Positions 44,165 to 55,827 of a stretch of DNA of 64,000 bases are shown here, piece by piece. The notes beneath the pieces are model-generated. The model saw nothing but the letters and a program-made list of their open reading frames with translations. It searched no databases and was not told the origin of the DNA. Numbering within the stretch: position 1 is the first letter of the stretch; each line of letters starts with the position of its first letter. The stretch is taken from positions 15,048,355-15,112,354 of the forward strand of contig JAGTTD010000005.1 in the NCBI GenBank assembly GCA_018398585.1, written 5' to 3'. The position numbers and the translations under genes were made by a program. This DNA is from Simmondsia chinensis. Its lineage: Eukaryota > Streptophyta > Magnoliopsida > Caryophyllales > Simmondsiaceae.

Positions 44165-44690
44165 TTACGTCTCTTATGAGCCAAGCTGAGCCGAGCACCC
44201 CCTTGTTCGAACTTGGTTCGATAAGAACATAGTGTGTTCAATATTCGACTAGGCTTGGCTAGTTAGGCTTATCGATCCGATTCGAGCCCGTTATAGAGTC
44301 GAGTCGAGCTTGTTATCGAGTCGAGTTGAGCTTATTATTGAGCCCAATCGAGTTTGAAACCGAGCCAAGCTTGCAATCAAGTCAAGCTCATTAACGAGCC
44401 GAGCTTTTTAAGTTATTATCAAACCATTTTGAACTAATACCAACTATTATCGAGCTCATAATGAGCTAATATGGAGCCCCCTTAACGAGCTCTTACCAGG
44501 CCCTTATCAAACTGTTCGTGAACATTAGCGAGTCGAGCACCCTTTTATTCGAACTCGGCTCGTTAAGCTTATCGAGCCTACTCGAACTCGGCTCGATAAG
44601 CTATTGAGCCCTCCTAATGAACACAAACGAGCCCTAATTGATTTCGAACACGAGTTTTTCATCGAACGATCTGTTCATTTACATCCCTAC
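44165..44690. mobile_element. hAT-like repeat rich in GAGCC/TCGAG words
   Basis: The right end reads, in inverse complement, tagggatgtaaatgaacaga, a terminus like those of plant hAT MITEs. The body repeats cgagtcgagc, gagcttattat and cgagccgagc. The left end is unclear. Confidence 0.5.
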
Positions 44691-45193
44691 TTGTGATATG
44701 ACTATTGAGGATAAATCGGATTTTCTTGTTTACATTGAATTTATTCTTCTTCCTATTTTAAATAATATGCTCGGTTCGGGTAGGGTGTGTGTGGTATACT
44801 TGCTGAGTGTATTGTTTGCTCACTCCTTTTTTTCTCTTCCCTTTTCATAATAGTAGCTTATGGCAATCCTTGAGGGACAAGGAAGGTAGAGCATCTTTCT
44901 GTTCCGCGCATTATATTAGCTTCAAGGTTTTAGATATTAAATAAATTCTATAGTGCGTTGTTATTATTGACTTTTTGGAAAGTTTATAATTTTGAGTTTT
45001 TGTACTATTAGCTCTAATTGTTAGTATTGATGTTTTTTGGAATTCGATCTATTGGAGACTTTTATGGAAAATTAAAAATTTATGAATCGGAAGCTTTCGG
45101 GCTTTGTACTACTATGCGGAATTTCATGATAGTACAGACGTGTAGCGCCTTTCTGGTTTAAGCTTATTTGCTATATTATTTGGGGGCATTACA

Positions 45194-45411
45194 GTCAATG
45201 CCCGAAGCTAAGATGCCTACTAATTTAAAGCTGAACTTGATTGAATAGAAGACCAATATATTTGTAAATATTGAAACAAAGATACCAAATAATACTGTTT
45301 GTTCCAATCATATGACGAATCAGCAATGAGGTCTGTGTTCTAGTTTTGATGGGTATTAATATATATAAGATGTCATTACTCTAAACTGATTTAATCAAAC
45401 CAAAGACTTAT
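45194..45411. other. Spacer
   Basis: Nothing recognised. The last five bases, cttat (45407-45411), are repeated after 49624. Confidence 0.5.
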
Positions 45412-45860
45412 TGATGTAGCGCATGAAATTAAAAATAGGTGTACGAGAAGGTTCAACGACATTCCCTTTAGTTTTATTAATTGGTAATAAAAATAAAGAG
45501 GAAAAAGGATAACTTGTTTCTCACAACCCCAGAAATCGAGGATCACAATAACACTTTAAAATTCTAAAAAATTTGCTAACCTCCTAACCCTCACTCTCTC
45601 TTATTTATATAGAGGAGATGACAAAAGAAAAGAATTCAAATTTGAATTCTAAATTGTGACAGATAAGGAAAGAGATAAAATTAAATCGGAAGTGAATAAA
45701 AACTTGTTAAAACTGTCCCTAAAATCCCGGCTGTGATCACCCCACAATCCGGCTCAGCTCTGCGTCAAATCCCACATCCCGCCGTGGTACCCTCTACGTC
45801 TCGCCGTGGTACCCTCTCGCTTTGGCGTCATCTTGATGCCAATCCTAGGCGGTTGCATCA
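45412..45860 (-). repeat. 3' LTR of gypsy F
   Basis: TGATGTAGCGCATG to GCGGTTGCATCA, 449 bp, with a minus-strand purine tract gggagga just inside (45861-45870). It contains a tandem ccgtggtaccctct repeat (about 45783-45820). Confidence 0.88.
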
Positions 45861-45929
45861 TCCTCCCCGGGTTGGAGAGAGTTCGCCCTTGAATTCGCTT
45901 AGGGATCAACACCGTCATTGTCGCCATAG

Positions 45930-46725
45930 TAAGGAGTAAGGTGCTTGACGTTGAAGACCTCAGAAGTCCTCATGCATGGTGGAAGTTGAAGACGGTAGGC
46001 ATTGTCCTTCATTCTCTCCAGAACCGCCAATGGCCCAATCTTGCGAGCCGTGAGCTTATTGTACTCCCAAGCCGGAAATCGTTCTTACGTCAAGATTGCC
46101 CAGACCTTATCACCAACTTGGAATTGAACTTCCCGCCGCTTCTTGTCACTAGCTATCTTATACTTGGCGTTGGCTTCCAATAACTGAGCTTTCGTTTGTT
46201 CATGGACATCTTTGAGTGACAAGTTCCCATGTGAGCGTGTCAAATCCGGTTCTAGCGCCAAATCAATCAGAGCACAAGGAACAAAACCATAGACAACATG
46301 AAATGGCGCAAACCTTGTACATCTATTTATGTAACTGTTGTAGGAAAATTCGGGTTGATGGAGCTTCATAGCCCATCCCTTGGCTTTTTTTGCAGCGAGG
46401 CATCAAAGTAGATTTCCTAACGAACGGTTGGTTACTTTAGTTTGTCCATTCCTTTAAGGTTGATGTACTGTGCTGAAGGCAAGTGACGTATTCACCATCT
46501 TCCACAACGTGTACACTTCTCGGAAGTAGAGACCCACCACATGTATGGCGTCAGCAAGGCTGGAACAGCACAAGGACTCAAACTTTCTTTGACGAAGCCT
46601 CTGGCGAGCAGATCTTCTATTTGGCGTCTCAGCTCTTCTTGCTCAGTTGGACTCATCCGATAATGAGGCCTATTTGGTAAAGAGGCGCCTGGAATTAGAT
46701 CAATGCGGTGTTGGACATCCCTCAA
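45930..46725 (-). pseudogene. Gypsy F: RT start fused to integrase C-terminal half
   Basis: From 46725 the frame reads [31 protein letters not shown] and [14 protein letters not shown], the N-terminal RT. It then jumps directly into integrase sequence (pieces NTSLAFSTVHQP at about 46480-46450; YNSYINRCTRFAPFHVVYGF in the 46369-46085 frame; VGDKVWAIL near 46090). The RT palm, RNase H and integrase core are missing: a large internal deletion. Confidence 0.85.
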
Positions 46726-47046
46726 GGCGGCAGTGTAGTAGGTAGTTCCTTCGGGAACACATCACCGTATTTCTCCAGTAAAGTCGTGATTTCACTCGGT
46801 AACTAATTGGGGCTGACAATGCTCTCCTTTCCAATCCATACGAATACAACTCTGGTCTCACCAACTTCTTTGGTAAACAAGGCGCAACCTTGAATGTTGG
46901 GATGTTGGGTTTCAGGGGCCCTCGGTTTCTCTTCCTTTTTGGGCAACAATACGATTTTGTTTCCTTCAAAGATAAAGCTGTACGTATTCTTCCTCCCATT
47001 ATGAATGGCACTCCTGTCATACTACCAAGGGCGTCCTAAGAGCAAA
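46726..47046 (-). pseudogene. Gypsy F: protease C-terminal end
   Basis: Degenerate codons for LLLGRPW, YDRSAIHNGRKNTY and a PKKEEK-like stretch, matching D, E and G1. The homology stops at 47046, exactly where the truncated LTR of E begins. Confidence 0.7.
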
Positions 47047-47580
47047 TGGAAAAATAGGGGTACAGAAAGGATTAACAACCTCCCCTTTAGTTTTATTAAT
47101 CTCTAGGAAAGATAAAATTCATCCTAATCCCACACTTGAGAATAGAAGAATTGAAATCAACTTATAAATTAATCTAAACAATTGGCTGCTTAAACCCTAG
47201 CATCATCTCCCTTTATATAGAGGAAGTAAGAACTAAAATTAAGGAAGAAAATAACCAGAAAAGGAAAGGAAAATCAACGTTTAAAATTTGAATTTCAATT
47301 GGAAATCAGATCCGCAAATCAAGCCTTAAATCTTGCCTTGATTCTCTTCGCGCCTGAGCCTTGAATCCCGTTAACGCGAAGCCTTAATGAATTCTAACTG
47401 CCTTGAATGACTTCAGTCGGCGTACTAGTCATGCCGCCAACATGTACCAGCCAAGCTATATGCACTAATCACGCATGCGAGACTGCTTCCTGTCTAACCT
47501 TGGTGTCCTAATCCTAACTATTCCTGGTTTGCTTGTCTTGACCCACCTAACCCACCAAAGGTTATTTGGCGGTTGCATCA
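47047..47580 (-). repeat. 3' LTR of E, missing its outer 17 bases
   Basis: Joins F sequence at ggaaaaataggggta, while the partner LTR at 49052 begins TGATGCAGCGCGTGTATG before the same words. Ends GGCGGTTGCATCA. Confidence 0.85.
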
Positions 47581-48190
47581 TTCTCTCCTGATTGGAGATA
47601 ATTCGCCCTCGAATTCCCCAAGGAATCTGCCATTGCAGACTTATTTTTGTCGCCAAATTAGCTCCCAGCGACTAACTCAGCCACTGTAGATGTGCCCCTA
47701 CTATTGACGAAGCACCTATAACCTTTCCCCGCCAAGTTCCATCCTTTGTCGGCGTCAATACTGCTGAGCCGCCCTTCTGTCTTACTCGTATGCAACTCCT
47801 AGAAAGTAGTTTCAACACTTGGTGTTTGGTGCCCATTTGTCCCGCAAGGTTTTACTTGGTATGTAATGTTCCTTCTTGGTAAGGCATTTGCGGGAACCCA
47901 TGCCAGCTAGCACTGTGCTTGTTTTGTTGGCAGCAATGTACACGCTAACCCTTCTGGGCGAACCTCCCGTGATGAATTCCCTACTTTACCTGTCTCCACC
48001 TCTTCGTCGTGTTTGGGCTCATCAAATAAGGGCTCTTCACTGAAGAAGCCTACTGGTTTAGGCGCCAGCTCTGGCTCGCCAACTGCATCGCTGCACACGG
48101 CTCTTTCCTTCAGTTTTGGGTTCTCGAATTTCGAAACACTTGGTGCTTTAACTTTCTTGGGAAACAAGATGATCCTCGTCCCCTCGAACA
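47581..48190 (-). pseudogene. E interior, acidic tail and RT stub
   Basis: A 94-codon frame (48191-47907) begins MFEGTRIILFPKK and has EEPLFDEPKHDEEVE, parallel to the acidic tail of D. Downstream, a LTPTKDGTW stub (about 47755-47730) marks the same RT deletion point as in D. Confidence 0.7.
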
Positions 48191-48514
48191 TGAAACTATA
48201 GGTGTTACGTCGTCCGTCATGGATGGCGCCTCTATCCTACTGCCATGGTCTCCCCAACAACAAGTGGTAAGTATCCATGGTCACCACGTCACACCACACA
48301 CAATCTTTGTACTTCAAACCAATTGAAAAGTTCACAAAGCAACTTCTAGACACAGTTACCAGGTCTTCGCTCTTAAGCCATGATATTGTATGAGGGGTCG
48401 GATGATCTTACATCTTTAACCCTAGCTTCTGGATGGCTTCCTCGGATATGGTGTTCTCACAGCTCCCGGAGTTGACGACTAGCGGCACACTCTCTCGCCA
48501 ATTGTGCACGTCAT
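48191..48514 (-). pseudogene. E aspartic protease, active-site Asp lost
   Basis: Reads VVNSGSCEN where D has VIDSGSCEN, so the catalytic Asp is Asn. Then EEAIQKLGLKM and VTMDTYHLLLGRPWQ follow. Stops break the frame. Confidence 0.75.
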
Positions 48515-49012
48515 CTAGAAGATGATGTGCTGAAGCCATTCGTCCCCTTCAGCTTCTTCAGGAGTGAAGTCAACTCGCCTGACCAATAGCAAGCAACCTT
48601 TGTCACCTACTATCTCCATCTCACCAAGTGGTGCCAGCTCGTCCTGAGTGTCATCTACCTCTATGGCGCTTGCTTCTTCAATCTTCGGAAATTCTTCACA
48701 GAGGGTCGCGTCCCACCTATGTTCTTCAATATTGGCGTCTTCGGTATTGTGCCAATGTCGCTTCGGCTTAGGATTCGGTAAGTTAGCATCCGATGCCGGA
48801 TTCTGGATCTCGTCCTTCTCCTCTTCGATAGCACCCGGTGTTAATGGGCGTTGGGGTTGGTTTCCCGGTTTCAAATCGGGATTTTCTCCCAGTTCAATCA
48901 AGCAACTCTTGATTTGATGGAATATCGCTTCCAAGTCCTCTAATCTCCTCTCCGTCTGCCATTGAACATCCCGATCAAGAACGTCTCCGAAGGTGGCATA
49001 CCTCGGTCGCAC
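48515..49012 (-). CDS. E N-terminal leader of the gag-like polyprotein
   Basis: A 165-codon frame starting MRPRYATFGDVLDRDVQWQ just after the primer-binding site. It contains a coiled-coil-like segment, NPDLKPGNQPQRPLTPG and LLLVRRVDFTPEEAEGDEW, and runs up to the protease. As in D, there is no capsid or zinc knuckle between leader and protease. Confidence 0.75.
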   Translation of the reverse strand: MRPRYATFGDVLDRDVQWQTERRLEDLEAIFHQIKSCLIELGENPDLKPGNQPQRPLTPGAIEEEKDEIQNPASDANLPNPKPKRHWHNTEDANIEEHRWDATLCEEFPKIEEASAIEVDDTQDELAPLGEMEIVGDKGCLLLVRRVDFTPEEAEGDEWLQHIIF

Positions 49013-49037
49013 TGAGTCATCTCAGAAGTCGTTTTGA

Positions 49038-49049
49038 GCTCTGATACCA
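49038..49049 (-). promoter_or_regulatory. Primer-binding site of E, tRNA-iMet
   Basis: Minus strand TGGTATCAGAGC, perfect, two bases inside the 5' LTR. Confidence 0.9.
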
Positions 49050-49051
49050 AC

Positions 49052-49624
49052 TGATGCAGCGCGTGTATGGGAAAATAGGGGTATGGAAGGATTCAATAGC
49101 CTTCCAATTAATTTTATTAATCTCTAATAAAAATTATAAGGGGAAAGATAAAATTTATCCTAATCTCACGCTTCAGAATAGAAGAACTAAAATCAACTCA
49201 TAAATTAATCTAGATAATTGGCTGCTTAAACCCTAGCATCATCTCCCTTTATGTATAAAGGAAGTAAGAACTAAAATTAAGGAAGGAAATATCCAGAAAA
49301 GGAAAGGAAAATCAACGTTTGAAATTTGAATTCGAATTGGAAATCGGATCCGCAAATCAAGCCCTAAATCTCGTTGTTGCCTTGATTCTCGTTGCGTCCC
49401 AGGCCTTGAATCCCGCTAACGCCAAGCCTTAATGGATTCTAACTGTCGTGAATGACTTCAGTCGACGTACCAGTCATGCTGCCAGCCATGTACCCGCCAA
49501 GCTATGCACCAATCATGAATGCGAGGCCGCTTCCAATCTAATCTTGGCGTCCTAATCCCGCCTATTCCTGGTTCGCTAGTCTTGACCCACCCGACCTGCT
49601 AAAGGCTATTTGGCGGTTGCATCA
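49052..49624 (-). repeat. 5' LTR of E (outer right LTR of the composite)
   Basis: TGATGCAGCGCGTG to GCGGTTGCATCA, 573 bp. Confidence 0.9.
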
Positions 49625-49629
49625 CTTAT

Positions 49630-50475
49630 TAGGATTGATAATTGGAAACCGAGCTGAATAGTGTATGATTATTGTTTAAGTAAATTAAAAATATGTACCT
49701 ATTTTTCAGTGGAAGATAATTCCATCCAAATAAATGTTGTTTTCTAGAAGTATGGAAGTAAAGAAATATGGCAACCTTGAATGTTATAATGCTCATATTG
49801 CAAGCAAATAAGTCTATTTTGGTGCTAAATTTTAGTTCTTGTGGAACGGAAAAGCGTTTCTAGCCAACATAGATACCCATTTCCAAGCGTCACCAGTAGG
49901 CTGTGCAGCTAAAGCTATAACGGCGCTTTTAACATGCGATGGTATAAACATAAAATCTAGGAAGCGACACTTAGATTGATGTACTAATTAGTGTCCCTAA
50001 ACTGCAATATTTCTACAATAGTCGTTTATGCTTTTCCTAGGAAATAAATGAACAAGCAACACAAGCTGCAAATTGTTAGCATTGTTTATCGTAAAAATAT
50101 ATTATTCATGCAAAGCTTTATTAATTGACATTTATACACCAAAAAAATAAAGCATTGTACTCAACAGTATATCAAATCGAAAGGACTAGTTGAAAACTTC
50201 TCACTCATTAGTACATATAAAATAACAAAAACAAAAAAAAGAAGAAAAAAATCAATGCACGATCGCTCCTAATATGCAATAAAATGGTGATTCAACTTCT
50301 GAAATCGCGTCCCTTTAATACTTATACATGTCATTTGTGGAGTTACTGCTCATATCATTAGAGATTTTCTTTCTAAAATGTTTCAAGTTGGCATCTGATG
50401 TGATTTTCATTGAAATTGGCATGCTTATAAGTTTAATAGTGTGGAGACACTTATTCCTTGATCTTTACAAATTAA
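49630..50475. other. AT-rich spacer
   Basis: No coding region, RNA gene or element end recognised. Confidence 0.5.
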
Positions 50476-51223
50476 GACCGTTTGTTCAGGGAAAAAAATC
50501 ACATTTTAGGAAGTGATTTTTTTCCTTTTCCGTTGTTTAGCGCAAGATTAGTGACGGAAAAGATTTTCCAATGGGGGAAAATAACTTCCCTTTTAAAAGA
50601 GGGGAATTCATCATTCTAAGTGATATAAAAATATAATTGCGACAATATATAAGTATTCTTATTAAATTTTTCCTAAAAAATGCTAACACGGCATATGATT
50701 TCGGTCATATTTAGGTCGCTTTTACATCAATGTACGATGAATTATTTATCATAATTTGCTAAAAATATTGATATGACTTGTAAATATTATCGTAATTATG
50801 TGTTACATAAGCACTTTTATATTCGGTCAGATTCTACAAAAATTCATCAAATTTTGATGTATGGTACCCATGTGATAAATATATTCAACTTCAGAGTACG
50901 TGATTATATATATTCAAATGTCATGATATGTAATAAATGCTCAAACCTCAGGGTATCTTAGTAATAATTCTACAACCACACAGAGTCTAAATAATTTCAA
51001 ATATATTGTATTGCTATTTATATTGTCCTATAACTAGGTATAAGATTATTGGTAAAAGATGATTTCTTTAAAACAAGCAAGAAATATCGAAATGTGAAAA
51101 CATATTTTCCGTTGAAACAAACAACGGAAAACCTCAACGGGAATAACATTTTCCATGGAAAACCTTTTCCAAAGGAAAATATTTTTCGTGAAAAAAGTAC
51201 TTCCGTTGAAACAAACGAAGCCT
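50476..51223 (+). mobile_element. TIR element family T, copy 3
   Basis: Begins gaccgtttgttcagggaaaa; its right end (inverse complement) is ggcttcgtttgtttcaacgg. Internal words (gtaataaatgctcaaacctc, ttgtattgctattta) match 2615-3629. 748 bp, non-coding. Confidence 0.65.
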
Positions 51224-51557
51224 AAATCTCCAAACATAATACCATCAGGTAGAGCATTTATGTAAGCAGAGAAATAGGTTAGTCGCTAGGAAGCACCAAT
51301 ACTCTTTTTTTTTGCTAGAGTATCGGTGTCTAATACGTGTCTGACACTGACATGCTTCCGATACATTATGATACGTGTCCGATACGCAGAAAAAAGTATC
51401 CGATATGCGGCCTTAGTTATAATAAAGCGAAAAAGCAGATTTAGAACCAAAGGAGAAGCCAAAAATGGTGATTGCCTGAGATGAGTATTCTGGAAGCTTC
51501 AGGGTTCTTGTAACCCCAGAAGGAAAAGGGAAAGAACTTTTTATTGAGTCAACGAAG

Positions 51558-53782
51558 CATTGAGTTATGTGTGGAGTTTGATTGTATTGGGTCTTGTCTG
51601 TGAAATATAGGACTGGGCCAATCCTATGGAGTCCTATGACACATTAGAGTTTTAATGTGGTGGCTCTATAAATACATGGAATGTCTATGTTACTATTACG
51701 GTTGATAAAGGCTTGAGAGGATTGAGAGTTGAGAGATGTCACTTGTATACTCCAATTATATTAATGAAATTATCGTGCTGCCCTCCGTGGATGTAGACTT
51801 TGGTTAAACCTCGTAAATTCCGGTGTTCTTCTCTTGAACCTCGTAAATTCCGGTGTCCTCATCTTCCCCTTTCGTATATGATTGTTATTTCAATTTATGG
51901 TTCATGTATTCTGTTGGTGATCTTAATATGTGGTATCAGGACTCCTACAATTGGTATCAGAGCATATCAGAGCCCCCTACAATTGGTATCAGAGATTAGG
52001 TTCAGAGCTTGGATTGAATCTAAATCGAAGGTTTAGCAGCCACTGGGAGATGAGACACGGCCGCTAATGTCAGTGGCCAAAATTCCAGACAGTGGTTCTG
52101 GTGTTGACCCGATTTCAATGGTAAAGGCACGGTGGAAGTTGATTTGGGTAGATCATGGGTTTGATCGGTAAACCGAAGGTGTAAACTAAGGTAGTGGTTG
52201 ATTCGGGTAGAACATGGGTTTAATCGGTAAACCGAAGGTGTAAATGCGGTAGTGGTTAATTCAGGTAGATCATGGATTTGATTAGTAAACTGAAGGTGTA
52301 AATTTTGGTAGTGGTTTATTCGGGTATCTTAGGGTTTGATCGCTAAAGCGAAGGTGTAAATTGTGGTGGTGCTCTAGTTGGAGTGACGGGTTGTGCCTCG
52401 GTGAAAGAGGCGGTGGCTGGACATTAGTGGTGCAGATTTGGTTCAGCTGGAGGAGCGAAAGACTAGATCCGCGTACTTTATTATTAGATTGGGTGGGTCC
52501 GGTGTAAATCAGCGCTGGAGAAGCAGATTCGGACGCTAGGGGAGTTTCCGACGGCGACGTGTGGGCTTTGAGCCCGTCTAAACGAAGAGGCTACGACATA
52601 GCGGGCCTTCGTGGTCGAGAACAGAGAAGTGAAGAGTCGCTCAGCAGTTTCGACGGTGGCCATGAGATTGACGGCGCAGGAAGGCAAAACCGGTTTCCAA
52701 AGCACCGCAGTGGTTGTCGTGGTGGTCACCTGTTGAACCATTGACGAGAAATTCGAGTCATCATCAAAGGCGGCAACGTGCGGATGTGGAGTTCCAGTGT
52801 CTTTGAGCGGCGGCGATGAGGGCCGGTGGGTGGAGTCTATGTCCTGGCAGTGGTCCGTTGGTGGTGGCAGCGACGTAGTGGCCTCCGACGCCTGCCGTTG
52901 GGATTGGTGAGGCTTCGAAGGAGACAACCACTAAAGAGGAAGCGAGCGACGCAGTGGCCTGTTCAACGGACGTGGTGTGCCTTGACAGGTGATGGTGGTT
53001 CGTCTGTGGCTGGTGGTTCGAGGTTCGAGCGAACGGTAGCAGCGGTGTTGACCGCCGGTGATGGTTGTCGTTGTTGAATGGGAAAGATGTGCAGAGGAGA
53101 AGAACCACACCTGCGCTGTGGCACGTTGATTCGCTTAGGTGGAATATTAGGGTTTTCAATTTTTTGGTCAACAGATTGTTTGACCTAGTTTGAATAGCCT
53201 AATTGGGTTAGGTCCTCGTATTTCTGTTAGATGGGTGGTTTAGTCTGATAATGATAAACAATCCAACCAGAAAGGCCTTCGCATTCCTAATCCGATAGGA
53301 TCGGGTAGCTTTGTTTGCCTTAGCTTGGAGAATCACACTCACTTGGTGCTTATTCTTCTTTTGAAACATATTCTTTTGCAGAGCATTAGTCTTTTCAAAC
53401 TTCCAAGTGGGAGAATTGTTGAGTTATGTGTGCAGCCTGGTGATATTAAGCCTTATTTATGAAATATAGGACTGGGCCAATTCTATGGAGGCCCATGACA
53501 TATTAAGATTTTAGTGTGGTGGCTTTATAAATACATGGGATATGTATGTTGCAATTTAGTGTGGTGGCTTTATAAATAAACTCCAATGGTATTAATGAAA
53601 TTATCTTGCTCCCCTTCGTGGATGTAAACTTCGGGTGAATCACTCAAACTCCGTGTTATCACCTTTCCTCTTTCATATATGATTGTTATTTATATTTGGG
53701 GTTCATGTATCCGTGGGGGATCTTAATGAGTGCTATCAGAGCCTCTACAATTGACATCAGACCGTATCAGAGTGACCCACAT
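51558..53782 (+). mobile_element. Small non-autonomous LTR element H
   Basis: Two LTRs share tgagttatgtgtg, gaaatataggactgggccaa and ggtggct(t/c)tataaatacatgg. The 5' LTR is at about 51558-51981. The 3' LTR is at 53417-53782 and follows a clear copia-type purine tract (caagtgggagaat, 53404-53416). A tRNA-Met-like primer-binding site (tggtatcagag, 51984-51994) follows the 5' LTR, with a second TGGTATCAGAGC 30 bases upstream. The interior, about 1.4 kb and more GC-rich than its surroundings, has no retroviral domain, only a 59-bp tandem repeat and short frames on both strands. It must rely on another copia-like element. Confidence 0.8.
52131..52369 (+). repeat. 59-bp tandem repeat in H, 4 copies
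   Basis: Unit: gtggttgattcgggtagaac, atgggtttgatcggtaaacc, then gaaggtgtaaat. Units diverge progressively to the right. Confidence 0.88.
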
Positions 53783-53891
53783 GGAGAAATGTACAACAAA
53801 ATAATATATATACATGCCAAAAAGAGCTAGCCGGCAAAAGCAATAAAAAAAATATCAAAGCCAATAGTAAATACAAACAAACTCTAATAAG

Positions 53892-55755
53892 CTACTTGTG
53901 ACGCCCAAACGAGTACTAAGTTAGCTTGGCAACACCTCGTTCCTACTTGAAGAATGGAAACTTCGTGGTGTTTAGGATTTCTTGGAAGTGAGAAGCAAGG
54001 GACAAATAAGGGGAAAGAATGCTTTGTATGGTTTGGAGAAGACTAAGGGGAAATAACGCTTTGTATCGTTTGGAGAAGACTAAGTACACATATTGTTTGC
54101 TCTTTTTATTTGCTTATAGTGGTGTGTGGCGGCCGTAAATACAAATCAAGCAAACAAGCAAAAATTGGGGCTCGCAACGATGTGGGAGCGGTCATGAATT
54201 CTGGACCGCACTTGTTTGACCAACCAATCACCTTCTCGAGGAAAAGGGATGGTGTTTTTGGTGACTCTGACTTCGGTTTGCAATTAATTGTGGATTCTAT
54301 TTATGCTCCCAATAAGGATGCTTTTAATATTTTGTGGATTTTTTGATATATGTATGACAGAAAATTAAAGAGGTGTGGACCGAACTCAAGTGGCAGGTAC
54401 AGTGACGGAGCAAAGCCCGCATACATCTTTCCTCGTACACTTAAAAGATAGGAATTAGGGTGGAGACAAACTCAAGAGCTCAGCAGTCCATTTACAAGCT
54501 TGAGTCAATCATATTTTTAGGTCTAGCACCCTTGATTTGTAATAACTTGAATGAGTTAGAGTTTGACAAGATTTAGATGAACCTTACCTAGGTTTCCGTA
54601 TGAGAACCAACGCAATCATGGTCAATGACTTGGCTGTGAAAGCCCTTAAACAATAACGCAAACCTAAGTTCACCTGAATTTCGAAGAAGTGACACCAGTG
54701 TTAAGATTAATGCAATCAAAGTCAGGCCTTGGCCATCAAAGCTTTAAACTAACACCTCAATTTTCAATTCATCAATTGTGGGAATAGATTAAAATATAGA
54801 GTTCATGCCTGAAACCTGAAGAACTATGTTGCTTTGAAGAAAGCAAGTACAAAGATGATCTATGTTACACTACACTAAGCTTAACTAAGCTAAGTTACGC
54901 TACTACTAAATAAAAAGCACAAATATGCTGTAAAGAAACTTGAAGAAGCTTGTATAGAGGTGTTGGACACTTTACACCTACTATAGTGTCTCTTATTTAT
55001 AGAAACCGAAAATAACTATTGCATCCCATTTCTCCGGCATCTCCTTCCCACGTCTGCCTCAAAGCTTCTTTGGCGTGCTGAATGGGCATTGAACTTGCCC
55101 TCAAGTTGTGTGCTCGAGTGTCTTTCTGGAAGCCCCATGTTTTCATAACTCGCTGAAGTTCCTTCCCGATGCCGATGTTCTATTGGATAGGCTTGAGGCT
55201 CATATATCTGGAATTGCGCTCCAAGTAACTATTTCGAGCTGAGCAACCTGTCTTGTAGCCTTCTGGGAAGTCCCTCGAGGTCGAGCTTCATTTACCCCTT
55301 CAACCATCTTGAGCGGCTGATACCCTTAAAGGGTTTTAACTCCTCAAGAAACTGGGCTCGAGATGCCATTGTCTTAAAATCTAAAGGGCTAGCATTCCTT
55401 ACGGATGGCCTCACGTGATAAGCGCGTGACATTTACCTCAAAACGATGTCATCCCAACTCCTTTGTGTTTAGGGTGTAAACACATACAAGGCTCAAGATT
55501 TGGTGGATATTAAATGGAACCCCCACCTTTAGTTACACTTGAGGGACATCCCTCTTCTTCCTCTTGGCTTGCCCTAAACGCTTCCTTTGCTTAACTTGTT
55601 CACAAAAGCCTTCTAGTAGCTCTCTATACAAGCAACTACAAGAATATTCCAGAAGGTTCTAGGAGGCCCTTTAACCCATATTACTAGCATTCCATGGAAT
55701 TAAAACACTCTAAAATCATTTGGGAAAAAGAATAAATACTGAGGCGTCTACAACA
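53892..55755 (-). repeat. 3' LTR of gypsy I (long form)
   Basis: Minus-strand start TGTTGTAGACGCCTCAG. TATA box tctataaataag near 54998-55009. About 1.86 kb, against 0.5 kb for the other LTR, so either this copy has gained about 1.3 kb or the other has lost it. A gtttggagaagactaag motif is doubled at 54030-54085. Confidence 0.65.
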
Positions 55756-55827
55756 CAGGGACTTTGTCAATGTCTTTCCCCTCTTCGATGCTTTAGCCCA
55801 TGACATCCTATTCCATTGGATCTCATG

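Larger units (their letters stand above)
43140..45193 (+). mobile_element. Probable LTR-type repeat (solo LTR or LARD fragment)
   Basis: Ends ttatttgggggcattaca (45176-45193), a common terminus of plant LTRs. Before that come wording such as gtagcgcctttctggtttaa and a leader-like stretch around 43440-43600 with a splice-donor-like gaaggtaagt. It includes two minisatellites and a hAT-like repeat. Its left end is not fixed. No protein domain found. The element type is inferred from composition only. Confidence 0.35.
45412..49624 (-). mobile_element. Composite gypsy element F/E, outer TSD cttat
   Basis: On the minus strand: an LTR at 49624-49052, a protease-only interior, an LTR at 47580-47047 lacking its outer 17 or so bases, then the interior of a second element (protease end, RT start joined to integrase), then a diverged LTR at 45860-45412. 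The outermost flanks are identical 5-mers, cttat (45407-45411 and 49625-49629). All termini are of the TGATG..TGCATCA family. The inner LTR pair (47047-47580 with 49052-49624) is far more alike than the outer pair. A nested insertion followed by LTR recombination would explain this. Confidence 0.82.

Noticed and set aside
52484..53171. Proline/serine-rich minus-strand frames of 147 and 135 codons in element H
   Set aside because: Overlapping frames on both strands in locally GC-rich DNA; no domain, no start context. Noted only as a possible captured fragment.
54110..54346. 78-codon plus-strand frame in the long LTR of gypsy I
   Set aside because: Antisense to the element, no domain, and no similar frame in the other LTR.
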